Source: Gemmatimonadaceae bacterium (GTDB lineage: Bacteria > Gemmatimonadota > Gemmatimonadetes > Gemmatimonadales > Gemmatimonadaceae). Taken from it: 6,832 bases of DNA. The translations under genes and the position numbers were made by a program. The notes under the pieces were generated by a model, which was given only the letters and a program-made list of their open reading frames with translations, ran no database searches and was not told where the DNA came from. Position 1 is the first letter of the stretch, and the number at the start of each line of letters is the position of its first letter. Where the stretch lies: positions 1 to 6,832 of the forward strand of contig JACDHQ010000112.1 of assembly GCA_013820975.1 (NCBI GenBank), given 5' to 3'. Below are positions 1 through 5,407 of this stretch, piece by piece.

Positions 1-387
1 ATTCCCGGCTTCAGCGCGCCATTCCCGGAGAACCTGTTCTTCGTCGTCGCAGTGACGACGGTGGCCTGGCTCGTCGCCACCTTCGCCACGAGCCCGACGG
101 CGGCGGCGACGCTCGACGCCTTCTACCGTCGTGTACATCCGCCCGGCCCGGGCTGGAAGCCGGTAGCCGCACGCAATCCCGACGTGCGCCCGAAGGACAA
201 GCTTTCATCGCTCGCCGGGGCGTGGGTGCTCGGGGTGACACTCGTCTACTCCACCCTCTTCGGGACGGGATACCTGGTGGTCGGGCGCCCCATGGCCGGG
301 GTCATCTGTCTCGGCGTGGCCCTGGCTGCGGGCGCGGCCCTCTGGGCGCTCGTGGGCCGGGTGGCGGAGACCTCGCCGCGTTCTTGA
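1..387 (+). CDS. Sodium:solute symporter, C-terminal fragment (5' end outside window)
   Basis: The reading frame is open from base 1 and stops with TGA at 385-387, giving 128 residues. It is the tail of a membrane protein. A hydrophobic helix (about residues 11-29) is followed by a cytosolic-looking segment with the pattern TLDAFYRRV..GPGWKPV (about 36-56). Two further hydrophobic helices lie at about 72-120, and the end is short and polar. The FYRRV-x-PGGPGW-type segment after a late transmembrane helix is, from memory, typical of the C-terminus of one sodium:solute symporter (SSS) subfamily, in which Na+ drives solute uptake across the inner membrane. The substrate cannot be read from this piece, and the core sodium-site helices are missing. 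An internal GTG at 52 is not a plausible start because coding potential continues upstream of it. The protein differs from the complete symporter at 2889-4430, which lacks this tail. Family is likely; another polytopic transporter remains possible. Confidence 0.72.
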   Translation: MPGFSAPFPENLFFVVAVTTVAWLVATFATSPTAAATLDAFYRRVHPPGPGWKPVAARNPDVRPKDKLSSLAGAWVLGVTLVYSTLFGTGYLVVGRPMAGVICLGVALAAGAALWALVGRVAETSPRS

Positions 388-424
388 ACCCGGCGTGGCA
401 CGCGGCTAGCTTGCATACTGTATG
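384..424 (+). promoter_or_regulatory. Weak candidate promoter and small palindrome upstream of the Fe-S carrier gene
   Basis: TTGAAC (384-389), a 17-base spacer and TAGCTT (407-412) form a poor sigma70-like pair, with only the -35 box being a good match. Immediately downstream, CATAC-T-GTATG (414-424) is a perfect 5-bp inverted repeat around one base, which is AT-rich for this genome. It could be an operator near the transcription start or simply the melted region of the promoter. The intergenic gap between the symporter stop and the next start is only 82 bases, so a promoter here is plausible but not shown. Confidence 0.25.
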
Positions 425-460
425 TGGCGCGGAAGTCATCCAGCGCCGCCCCTCAGCACC

Positions 461-465
461 GGAGG
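461..465 (+). promoter_or_regulatory. Shine-Dalgarno GGAGG that fixes the start of the Fe-S carrier gene
   Basis: GGAGG lies 4 bases before ATG 470. The alternative in-frame ATG at 422 has no such site and would add 16 residues with no resemblance to the family. This site supports the start at 470. Confidence 0.7.
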
Positions 466-469
466 ACGG

Positions 470-826
470 ATGAGCACGATCAACGAGCCTGCGCTCGACG
501 TGGTGATCACGGACAACGCGGGAACCGAAGTCAAGAAGTACATGGCGGCCGAGAACGTCGACCCCTCGAGTGGCGGGCTGCGGGTGTCCGTCCAGCCCGG
601 GGGGTGCAGCGGCTTCAAGTACGGCCTGCTCATCGAGGACGCCGCCGCAGAGGACGACGTGGTCGTCGATCGCGAAGGCTTCCGGGTCTTCGTCGACCCG
701 TTCTCGGCACAGTACCTCAGCGGCGTCACGATTGACTATGTGTCGTCGATGCAGGGCTCGGGATTCACGTTCAAGAACCCGAATGCTACCGGTGGTTGCG
801 GGTGCGGTAGCTCCTTCAACGCTTAG
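470..826 (+). CDS. erpA: A-type iron-sulfur cluster carrier/insertion protein (ErpA/IscA/SufA family)
   Basis: This 118-residue protein (E. coli ErpA is about 114) belongs to the HesB/IscA family. These small cytosolic carriers accept Fe-S clusters from a scaffold and pass them to apo-enzymes. The three invariant cysteines are present: Cys46 in the GGCSGFKYG motif, and Cys110 and Cys112 in the C-terminal GGCGCGSSF motif. The sequence NPNA just before the CGCGSSF tail resembles ErpA more than IscA, so ErpA is the preferred name, but SufA or IscA cannot be excluded. There is a conserved DP-x-S-x-QYL segment at 76-83 (DPFSAQYL). The start at 470 is chosen because of the GGAGG site at 461-465. 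No other isc or suf gene is nearby. The next gene starts 10 bases after this stop codon, so the two may share a transcript, although a strong hairpin downstream (883-920) could separate them. I see no functional link to the amino-sugar genes. Confidence 0.94.
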   Translation: MSTINEPALDVVITDNAGTEVKKYMAAENVDPSSGGLRVSVQPGGCSGFKYGLLIEDAAAEDDVVVDREGFRVFVDPFSAQYLSGVTIDYVSSMQGSGFTFKNPNATGGCGCGSSFNA

Positions 827-836
827 ATCAAGGATC

Positions 837-2861
837 ATGGCACGCACGGACTCCGCCGCTCCCGGCGGCGCCGAGCGCGCGCAGGAGGCCCGCGAGACGT
901 CAGTCGCTCGCGGGCCTTCTCGCGTCTCAGCCCGCACCACCCGCGAACGCATTCGCACGGTCGTCGTCAAGGACCATGAGCGCATCGCGGTCCTCGTGGC
1001 CCAGCGCATCGCGGCGCTCATCAATGCGCATGACGCAGCCGGCAAGCGGTCGGTGCTGGGACTCGCCACCGGCTCGACGCCGATCGGGGTGTATCGCGAG
1101 CTGATCCGCCTGCATCGCGAAGAGGGGTTGACGTTCAGGAACGTGACGACGTTCAACCTCGACGAGTACTACCCGATGCAGAAGGCGAGCATCCACTCGT
1201 ACCATCGGTTCATGTGGGAGAACCTCTTCTCGCACATCGACATCGACCCGGCGAACGTCCACATCCCGCCGGGCGACGTGCCGATGCACGAGATCGGCGC
1301 CGCGGCGGACGCCTACGAGCGGGCGATTCGTGACGCGGGCGGGATCGACTTCCAGATCCTCGGCATCGGCAAGACGGGGCACATCGGGTTCAACGAGCCG
1401 GGATCGGGCGTGGAGAGCCGCACGCGGCTGATCGTGCTCGACACGGTGACGCGCCGCGATGCGGCCTCCGACTTCTTCGGCGAGGAGTATGTCCCGCGCG
1501 AGGCGGTCACCATGGGCGTGGCCACGATCCTCGATGCGCGCGAGATCGCGATCCTGGCCACCGGCGAGCACAAGGCGTCGATCGTGCGGCGGGCGGTGGA
1601 GGGGGAGATCGACGTCGAGGTGACCGCGACGTTCCTGCAGAGCCATCCGAACACGACGTTCTTCGTCGACGCGGCAGCAGGTTCCGAGCTCACCCGCATC
1701 AAGACGCCGTGGGTGCTCGACCAGGTCGAGTGGACGAAGGAGATGACGATTCGCGCCGTGGTGTGGCTGTCGCGGGCGACGGGGCGCGGCATCCTCAAGC
1801 TGACGCAGCGGGACTACGCGGACCACCACCTCTCGTCGCTGGTGGCGCAGCACGGTTCCCCGGGGCAGGTGAACGGGTACGTCTTCAACCAGCTCGGGGC
1901 CCGCATCCGCGGCAAGTCGAAGCTCCCGCAGCGGCAGCGCATCATCCTGTTCTCGCCCCATCCAGACGACGACGTCATTTCGGCGGGGGGCATCCTCCGC
2001 AAGCTCGTGGAGAACGAGAACGAGATCACCGTCGCCTACATGACGAGTGGCAACATCGCCGTGTTCGACCATGACGTGCGCCGGCACGTGGACTTCATCG
2101 AGCGGCTGGCGCGCGAAACCTATCTCTCCAGCGAGAAGGTGTCGGCGCTGGCAGGAGCGGTCAGCCGGTTCCTCGCCGAGAAGGAGCCGGGCGAGGTGGA
2201 CATCCCGCAGATCCAGGACCTCAAGCGCGTGCTCCGCGAATCGGAGGCCGTCAGCGGCATCGAGACGATCGGGCTCACGCGCGACCGCGCGCGTTTCCTG
2301 AACATGCCGTTCTACCAGACCGGCAAGGTGCGGAAGGACCAGATCGGCCCCGCCGACGTGAAGATCGTCCGCGACCTGCTCGAGGAGATCCGGCCGCATC
2401 ACATCCTGGTCGCCGGCGACCTCTCCGACCCGCACGGGACTCACCGGATGTGCAAGGAGGCGATCGAGTCAGCGCTGGAGTCGATGAAGCGGGACGGCGT
2501 CGCCCGCGGCGAGCCGCCTGAGCCGCCGGCGGAGGGGGGCGCATCGTGGTGTGGCCCGGACGTCGCAGAGGAAGGCCCGCGCGTCGGGCTGCCCTACGTG
2601 TGGCTCTACCGGGGCGCGTGGCAGGAATGGCAGGTGCACGAGGCCACGTGGCTCGTCCCGATCTCGCAGGAGGAGCTCAAGCTGAAGATCCAGGCGATCT
2701 TCAGGCACCAGTCGCAGAAGGACAGCGCCCCGTTCCCGGGCGGGTACGACGAGCGGGAGTTCTGGCAGCGGGTCGAGGCCCGCAACAAGGGGACCGCAGA
2801 GGACCTGAACCGGCTCGGCCTCGCCGAGTACTTCGCCATGGAGGCGTATGTCGTCGAATAG
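837..2861 (+). CDS. nagB: Glucosamine-6-phosphate deaminase fused to a PIG-L/LmbE-type deacetylase domain
   Basis: This 674-residue cytosolic protein has two enzyme domains. The N-terminal NagB domain (about 38-300) converts GlcN-6-P to fructose-6-P and ammonia. It shows the phosphate loop LATGSTP (76-82), NLDEYY with the catalytic Asp109, GIGKTGHIGFNEP (176-188) with His182 and Glu187, and GEHKA with Lys246. E. coli Asp141 corresponds to Thr180 here. After a linker (about 340-365) comes a PIG-L/LmbE domain. Its SPHPDDD motif (373-379) supplies His375, Asp377 and Asp378, and DPHGTH (531-536) supplies the HxxH pair, together the zinc site of this deacetylase superfamily. A conserved C-terminal region follows (WLYRGAW 589-595, HQSQKD 624-629, GLAEYFAMEA 661-670). 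Residues about 551-584 are a Pro/Gly/Glu-rich insert. The same fusion is, to my recollection, annotated as glucosamine-6-phosphate deaminase in Bacteroidetes. ATG 837 has AAGGA only 2 bases upstream, but it is the only standard in-frame start after the previous gene that keeps the first NagB strand. The first ~36 residues look unconserved. The LmbE substrate is unknown; GlcNAc-6-P is an inference. Confidence 0.93.
   Translation: MARTDSAAPGGAERAQEARETSVARGPSRVSARTTRERIRTVVVKDHERIAVLVAQRIAALINAHDAAGKRSVLGLATGSTPIGVYRELIRLHREEGLTFRNVTTFNLDEYYPMQKASIHSYHRFMWENLFSHIDIDPANVHIPPGDVPMHEIGAAADAYERAIRDAGGIDFQILGIGKTGHIGFNEPGSGVESRTRLIVLDTVTRRDAASDFFGEEYVPREAVTMGVATILDAREIAILATGEHKASIVRRAVEGEIDVEVTATFLQSHPNTTFFVDAAAGSELTRIKTPWVLDQVEWTKEMTIRAVVWLSRATGRGILKLTQRDYADHHLSSLVAQHGSPGQVNGYVFNQLGARIRGKSKLPQRQRIILFSPHPDDDVISAGGILRKLVENENEITVAYMTSGNIAVFDHDVRRHVDFIERLARETYLSSEKVSALAGAVSRFLAEKEPGEVDIPQIQDLKRVLRESEAVSGIETIGLTRDRARFLNMPFYQTGKVRKDQIGPADVKIVRDLLEEIRPHHILVAGDLSDPHGTHRMCKEAIESALESMKRDGVARGEPPEPPAEGGASWCGPDVAEEGPRVGLPYVWLYRGAWQEWQVHEATWLVPISQEELKLKIQAIFRHQSQKDSAPFPGGYDEREFWQRVEARNKGTAEDLNRLGLAEYFAMEAYVVE
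883..920 (+). terminator. Strong terminator-like hairpin inside the 5' end of the nagB fusion frame
   Basis: AGGCCCGCGAG (886-896) pairs perfectly with CTCGCGGGCCT (907-917) around a 10-base loop. The stem extends outward to 883-920 with one G-U pair, giving 14 pairs. It sits 57 bases after the Fe-S carrier stop, where a terminator would be expected, but within codons 16-28 of the annotated fusion gene. The 3' flank (TTCTCGCG) is only weakly T-rich, so strict rho-independent termination is uncertain. It could be a terminator for the carrier gene, an attenuator for the amino-sugar operon, or a sign that the fusion's start is further downstream. Confidence 0.5.
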
Positions 2862-2888
2862 CGGCGGGACTGGCTGGAGCCGGCACGC

Positions 2889-4430
2889 ATGAGCGCCGGC
2901 GGGTTCACGATCCTCGACCTGCTCATCGTCGTCGCGTACCTGGTAGGCACGACGCTGCTGGGGGTGTGGCTGGGACGCGACCAGAAGGATGCGAAGGACT
3001 ATTTCGTCGCGGGCAAGGCGATCCCGTGGTGGGCGATCCTCTTCTCGGTCGTCGCCACGGAAACCAGCGCGCTGACCTTCATCAGCATCCCGGGCGTCGC
3101 GTATCTGGGCAACTTCACGTTCCTGCAGGTCGCGGCCGGCTACCTGATCGGCCGCGTGATCGTGGCGTTCACGCTGCTGCCGCGCTACTACCAGGGCGAG
3201 CTCGTGACCGCCTACTCGCTGCTCGAGCGGCGCTTCGGCGTCGCGACGCGGCGGTTCGCCTCGATCATCTTCATGGTGACGCGCACGTTCGGCGACTCGG
3301 TGCGGCTGTTCGCGACATCGATCCCGCTGGCGCTGCTGCTCGGCGGGTTCATCGCTGCGGACTTCGTGGGGCCCGTATCGATCCTGATCCTCGGCGTATT
3401 CACCGTGATCTACACCTATCACGGCGGGATGCGGGCGGTCGTGTGGACCGACGTGCTGCAGACCGGCGTGTACCTGTTCGGCGGGCTCGGGGCGGTCTAC
3501 CTGCTGGGCCAGGGGGTCGACGGCGGGTGGGGCGCGATCTTCGAGCGTGCCGGCGCTGCGGGCAAGCTGCAGGTGATCGACCCGTTCTTCGGGCTCGAGA
3601 ACCGCCCGAACACCCTCTGGGCAGGTCTGATCGGCGGTGCCTTCCTGTCGATGGCCTCGCACGGCGCCGACCAGATCATCGTCCAGCGGCTGCTCGCGTC
3701 GCAGAACCTGCGCGACGCCAGGCGCGCGCTGATCGGCAGCGGCATCATGGTGCTGGCGCAGTTTGCCCTCTTCCTGCTGATCGGCATCGGGCTCTGGGCC
3801 TACTACGATGCGCAGACCTTCGCCGTCGCCGACTCGATCTTCCCGAGGTTCATCATCGAGGGGATGCCGGCGGGGATGACGGGGCTCGTCATCGCGGCCC
3901 TGCTGGCGGCCGCGATGAGCACCGTCTCGGGCGCGCTCAATGCGCTGTCGGCCGCCTCGACGCAGGACATCTACCTGCCGCTGAAGGGTCGTCCCCAGGA
4001 TGACCCGAGCGCGCTCAAGGTCGGGCGGACGTTCACCCTCATCTGGGCGGTCATCCTGGTCGGCGGTGCGCTGATGTACCGGGAGACCGGTACGCCGGTG
4101 GTGATCATCGCCCTGTCGATCGCGTCGTTCACCTACGGCGGGCTGCTCGGCGCGTTCTTCATGGCGCTCACGCTCGGGCGTGCACGGCAACGTGATGCGC
4201 TCATCGGGATGGCCGTGGGCATCTCGCTGATGACCCTGGTCGTCTTCAGCAACCCGCTCAAGGGCACGTTCCCGGCGCTCGAGCCGCTGAGCCGCATCGC
4301 CTGGCCCTGGTATGTGCTCATCGGCACGACGATCACCTATGTGACCGGCGCGATCTCGTCATTCATCGGCGGCACCGGGCGCGGGCACCAGGGACGCACG
4401 ACCGACGCTCCACCGAGGCCCGCTACGTGA
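2889..4430 (+). CDS. Sodium:solute symporter (SSS family), probable amino-sugar importer
   Basis: This 513-residue, strongly hydrophobic protein has about 13 predicted transmembrane helices in the inner membrane, the usual size and topology for the SSS family (PutP/SGLT fold). Family features include YFVAGKAIPWWAI (38-50) leading into helix 2 (SVVATETSALTF, 53-64), YTYHGGMRAVVWTDVLQ (175-191), GADQIIVQRLLAS (259-271) and helix 8 with AAMSTVSGALNALSA (341-355). Ser344 and Thr345 align with the sodium-binding Ser340/Thr341 of E. coli PutP. The polar C-terminal tail (about 495-513) looks disordered. ATG 2889 is supported by CTGGAG at 2874-2879, 9 bases upstream. The gene starts 27 bases after the nagB fusion and overlaps the following kinase by 4 bases, so all three are probably one operon. 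Context suggests import of GlcNAc, MurNAc or a related sugar; sialic acid is less likely because no lyase or epimerase is present here. The family is certain, the substrate inferred. Confidence 0.93.
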   Translation: MSAGGFTILDLLIVVAYLVGTTLLGVWLGRDQKDAKDYFVAGKAIPWWAILFSVVATETSALTFISIPGVAYLGNFTFLQVAAGYLIGRVIVAFTLLPRYYQGELVTAYSLLERRFGVATRRFASIIFMVTRTFGDSVRLFATSIPLALLLGGFIAADFVGPVSILILGVFTVIYTYHGGMRAVVWTDVLQTGVYLFGGLGAVYLLGQGVDGGWGAIFERAGAAGKLQVIDPFFGLENRPNTLWAGLIGGAFLSMASHGADQIIVQRLLASQNLRDARRALIGSGIMVLAQFALFLLIGIGLWAYYDAQTFAVADSIFPRFIIEGMPAGMTGLVIAALLAAAMSTVSGALNALSAASTQDIYLPLKGRPQDDPSALKVGRTFTLIWAVILVGGALMYRETGTPVVIIALSIASFTYGGLLGAFFMALTLGRARQRDALIGMAVGISLMTLVVFSNPLKGTFPALEPLSRIAWPWYVLIGTTITYVTGAISSFIGGTGRGHQGRTTDAPPRPAT

Positions 4431-5350
4431 GCGCGATCGTGATCGGCATCGACGGCGGCGGCACGAAGACGCGTGCCATCGTCGCCGATGCGGAGGGGAA
4501 GTGGATCGCGGACGTCGTCGGTCCTGCGAGCGCGGTGCGACCGGGGAAGGCCGACCACTCGGCCGACGTCATCGCGCAGACGGTCCAGGATGCGCTCGCG
4601 TCGTGCGAGATGACGCACGTGCGCCCGCGCGTGCTGTGCGTCGGCGTCGCCGGCGTGGGACGCGAGCCGGAGCGGGAGGCGCTCTGGCAGGCGTTGCTCG
4701 CCCGCGACCTCGCCGATGACGTGGTCATCCACGCCGACTTCGCCGTGGCGCTCGACGATGCGTTCGGCGACGGGCCGGGGATCCTGCTGATCAGCGGCAC
4801 CGGGTCGGTGGCATTCGGCCGCGCGCCGGGGGGTGCGTCGGCGCGGGCGGGCGGGTGGGGACCGGTGATGGGCGACGAGGGGAGCGGTGGCTGGATCGGC
4901 CGGCGTGCACTCGGCGTGGTCTGCGCCGCGGCTGATGGGCGCGAGCCGCCGACGGCGCTCACCGGCGCGGTGCTCACGGCCGCGCAGGTCAATGACGTGC
5001 AGGGGCTGGTCGAGTGGGCCGGCAACGCGCCGCCGGCGCAGCTGGCCACGCTCGCCCCGGTGGTGATGAGCGTGGCGGATGCCGGCGACCTGCGCGCCAA
5101 CTCGCTCGTGACGCTCGCCGTGGAGGAACTCGTGCTGCACGTGCGTGCGCTCGCGCTGGCGCTGTTCGTGGACGAGCGGGCGGCGATTCCCGTGGCCGTC
5201 ACCGGCGGGATGCTGACCAAGGGCACCACCCTGCGGAAGCGGCTGGAGCACCGCATGCGGAGCGCCGTGCCCGGGGCGCAGTTGCAGGCCGGGGATGTGG
5301 ATCCCGCGCGCGGTGCCGTTCGTGGGGCACTGCGGATCCTCGGCGCGTAG
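4427..5350 (+). CDS. BadF/BadG/BcrA/BcrD-family sugar kinase, probable N-acetylglucosamine (or MurNAc/GlcNAc) kinase
   Basis: This 307-residue cytosolic protein has the ASKHA (actin-like) ATPase fold used by GlcNAc kinases. Visible motifs are the phosphate-1 loop GIDGGGTKT (7-15), Asp104 in HADFAVALDDAF as the likely catalytic base, the phosphate-2 loop LISGTGSVAFG (121-131), the family signature GWGPVMGDEGSGGWIG (143-158), the adenosine segment VTGGML (258-263) and DPARGAVRGAL (292-302). Length matches the family. It would use ATP to phosphorylate the 6-OH of an imported amino sugar. The start is GTG 4427, inside the symporter's last codons (GTGA overlap), with GAGG at 4415-4418 eight bases upstream, which implies translational coupling. 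Beside NagB and a symporter, GlcNAc is the best guess. MurNAc is a real alternative because BadF-type MurK enzymes phosphorylate MurNAc and GlcNAc in some bacteria, so no symbol is given. No etherase (murQ) is seen in the window. Confidence 0.9.
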   Translation: MSAIVIGIDGGGTKTRAIVADAEGKWIADVVGPASAVRPGKADHSADVIAQTVQDALASCEMTHVRPRVLCVGVAGVGREPEREALWQALLARDLADDVVIHADFAVALDDAFGDGPGILLISGTGSVAFGRAPGGASARAGGWGPVMGDEGSGGWIGRRALGVVCAAADGREPPTALTGAVLTAAQVNDVQGLVEWAGNAPPAQLATLAPVVMSVADAGDLRANSLVTLAVEELVLHVRALALALFVDERAAIPVAVTGGMLTKGTTLRKRLEHRMRSAVPGAQLQAGDVDPARGAVRGALRILGA

Positions 5351-5364
5351 CACCGGCGCGATGC

Positions 5365-5403
5365 GCGGCCGGCCTCCGGCGAGGCGTGCGGGGCGCCGGC
5401 CGC
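5365..5403 (+). other. GC-rich hairpin between the kinase gene and the cardiolipin synthase gene
   Basis: GCGGCCGGC (5365-5373) pairs perfectly with GCCGGCCGC (5395-5403), a 9-bp all-GC stem around a 21-base loop. It begins 14 bases after the kinase stop and ends 4 bases before ATG 5408. No T-run follows, so it is not a classic terminator. It may mark the operon end, or it may cover the ribosome-binding region of the next gene, which has no good Shine-Dalgarno sequence. Confidence 0.4.
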
Positions 5404-5407
5404 TCCC

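Noticed and set aside
42..60. Inverted repeat CGTCGTC...GACGACG
   Set aside because: It lies in the coding sequence of a symporter helix and comes from Val-Val and Thr-Thr codons. It is short and probably coincidental.
422..469. Upstream ATG 422 as the start of the Fe-S carrier
   Set aside because: No Shine-Dalgarno precedes it, the extra 16 residues do not resemble the family, and GGAGG sits just before ATG 470.
570..836. Extension of the NagB fusion back to ATG 570
   Set aside because: This would overlap almost the whole Fe-S carrier gene in another frame and give a Ser/Arg-rich low-complexity segment. ATG 837, after the carrier's stop, is far more plausible.
976..978. ATG 976 as a start for the NagB domain downstream of the hairpin
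   Set aside because: It is out of frame with the NagB reading frame (it spans a His-Glu codon boundary).
927..2444. Long minus-strand open frame (505 codons) opposite the NagB fusion
   Set aside because: Its product is Arg/Asp/His-rich with no recognisable domain. It is the usual antisense shadow of a high-GC gene, and the + strand product is clearly NagB-LmbE.
2546..4003. Plus-strand open frame of 485 codons overlapping the fusion and symporter
   Set aside because: It is Arg/Ala/Gly-rich, out of frame with two real genes and spans their boundary. No domain is recognisable.
2469..4190. Long minus-strand open frame (573 codons) opposite the symporter
   Set aside because: The composition is charged and repetitive with no family motif, and the + strand carries an unambiguous symporter. 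It is a shadow frame.
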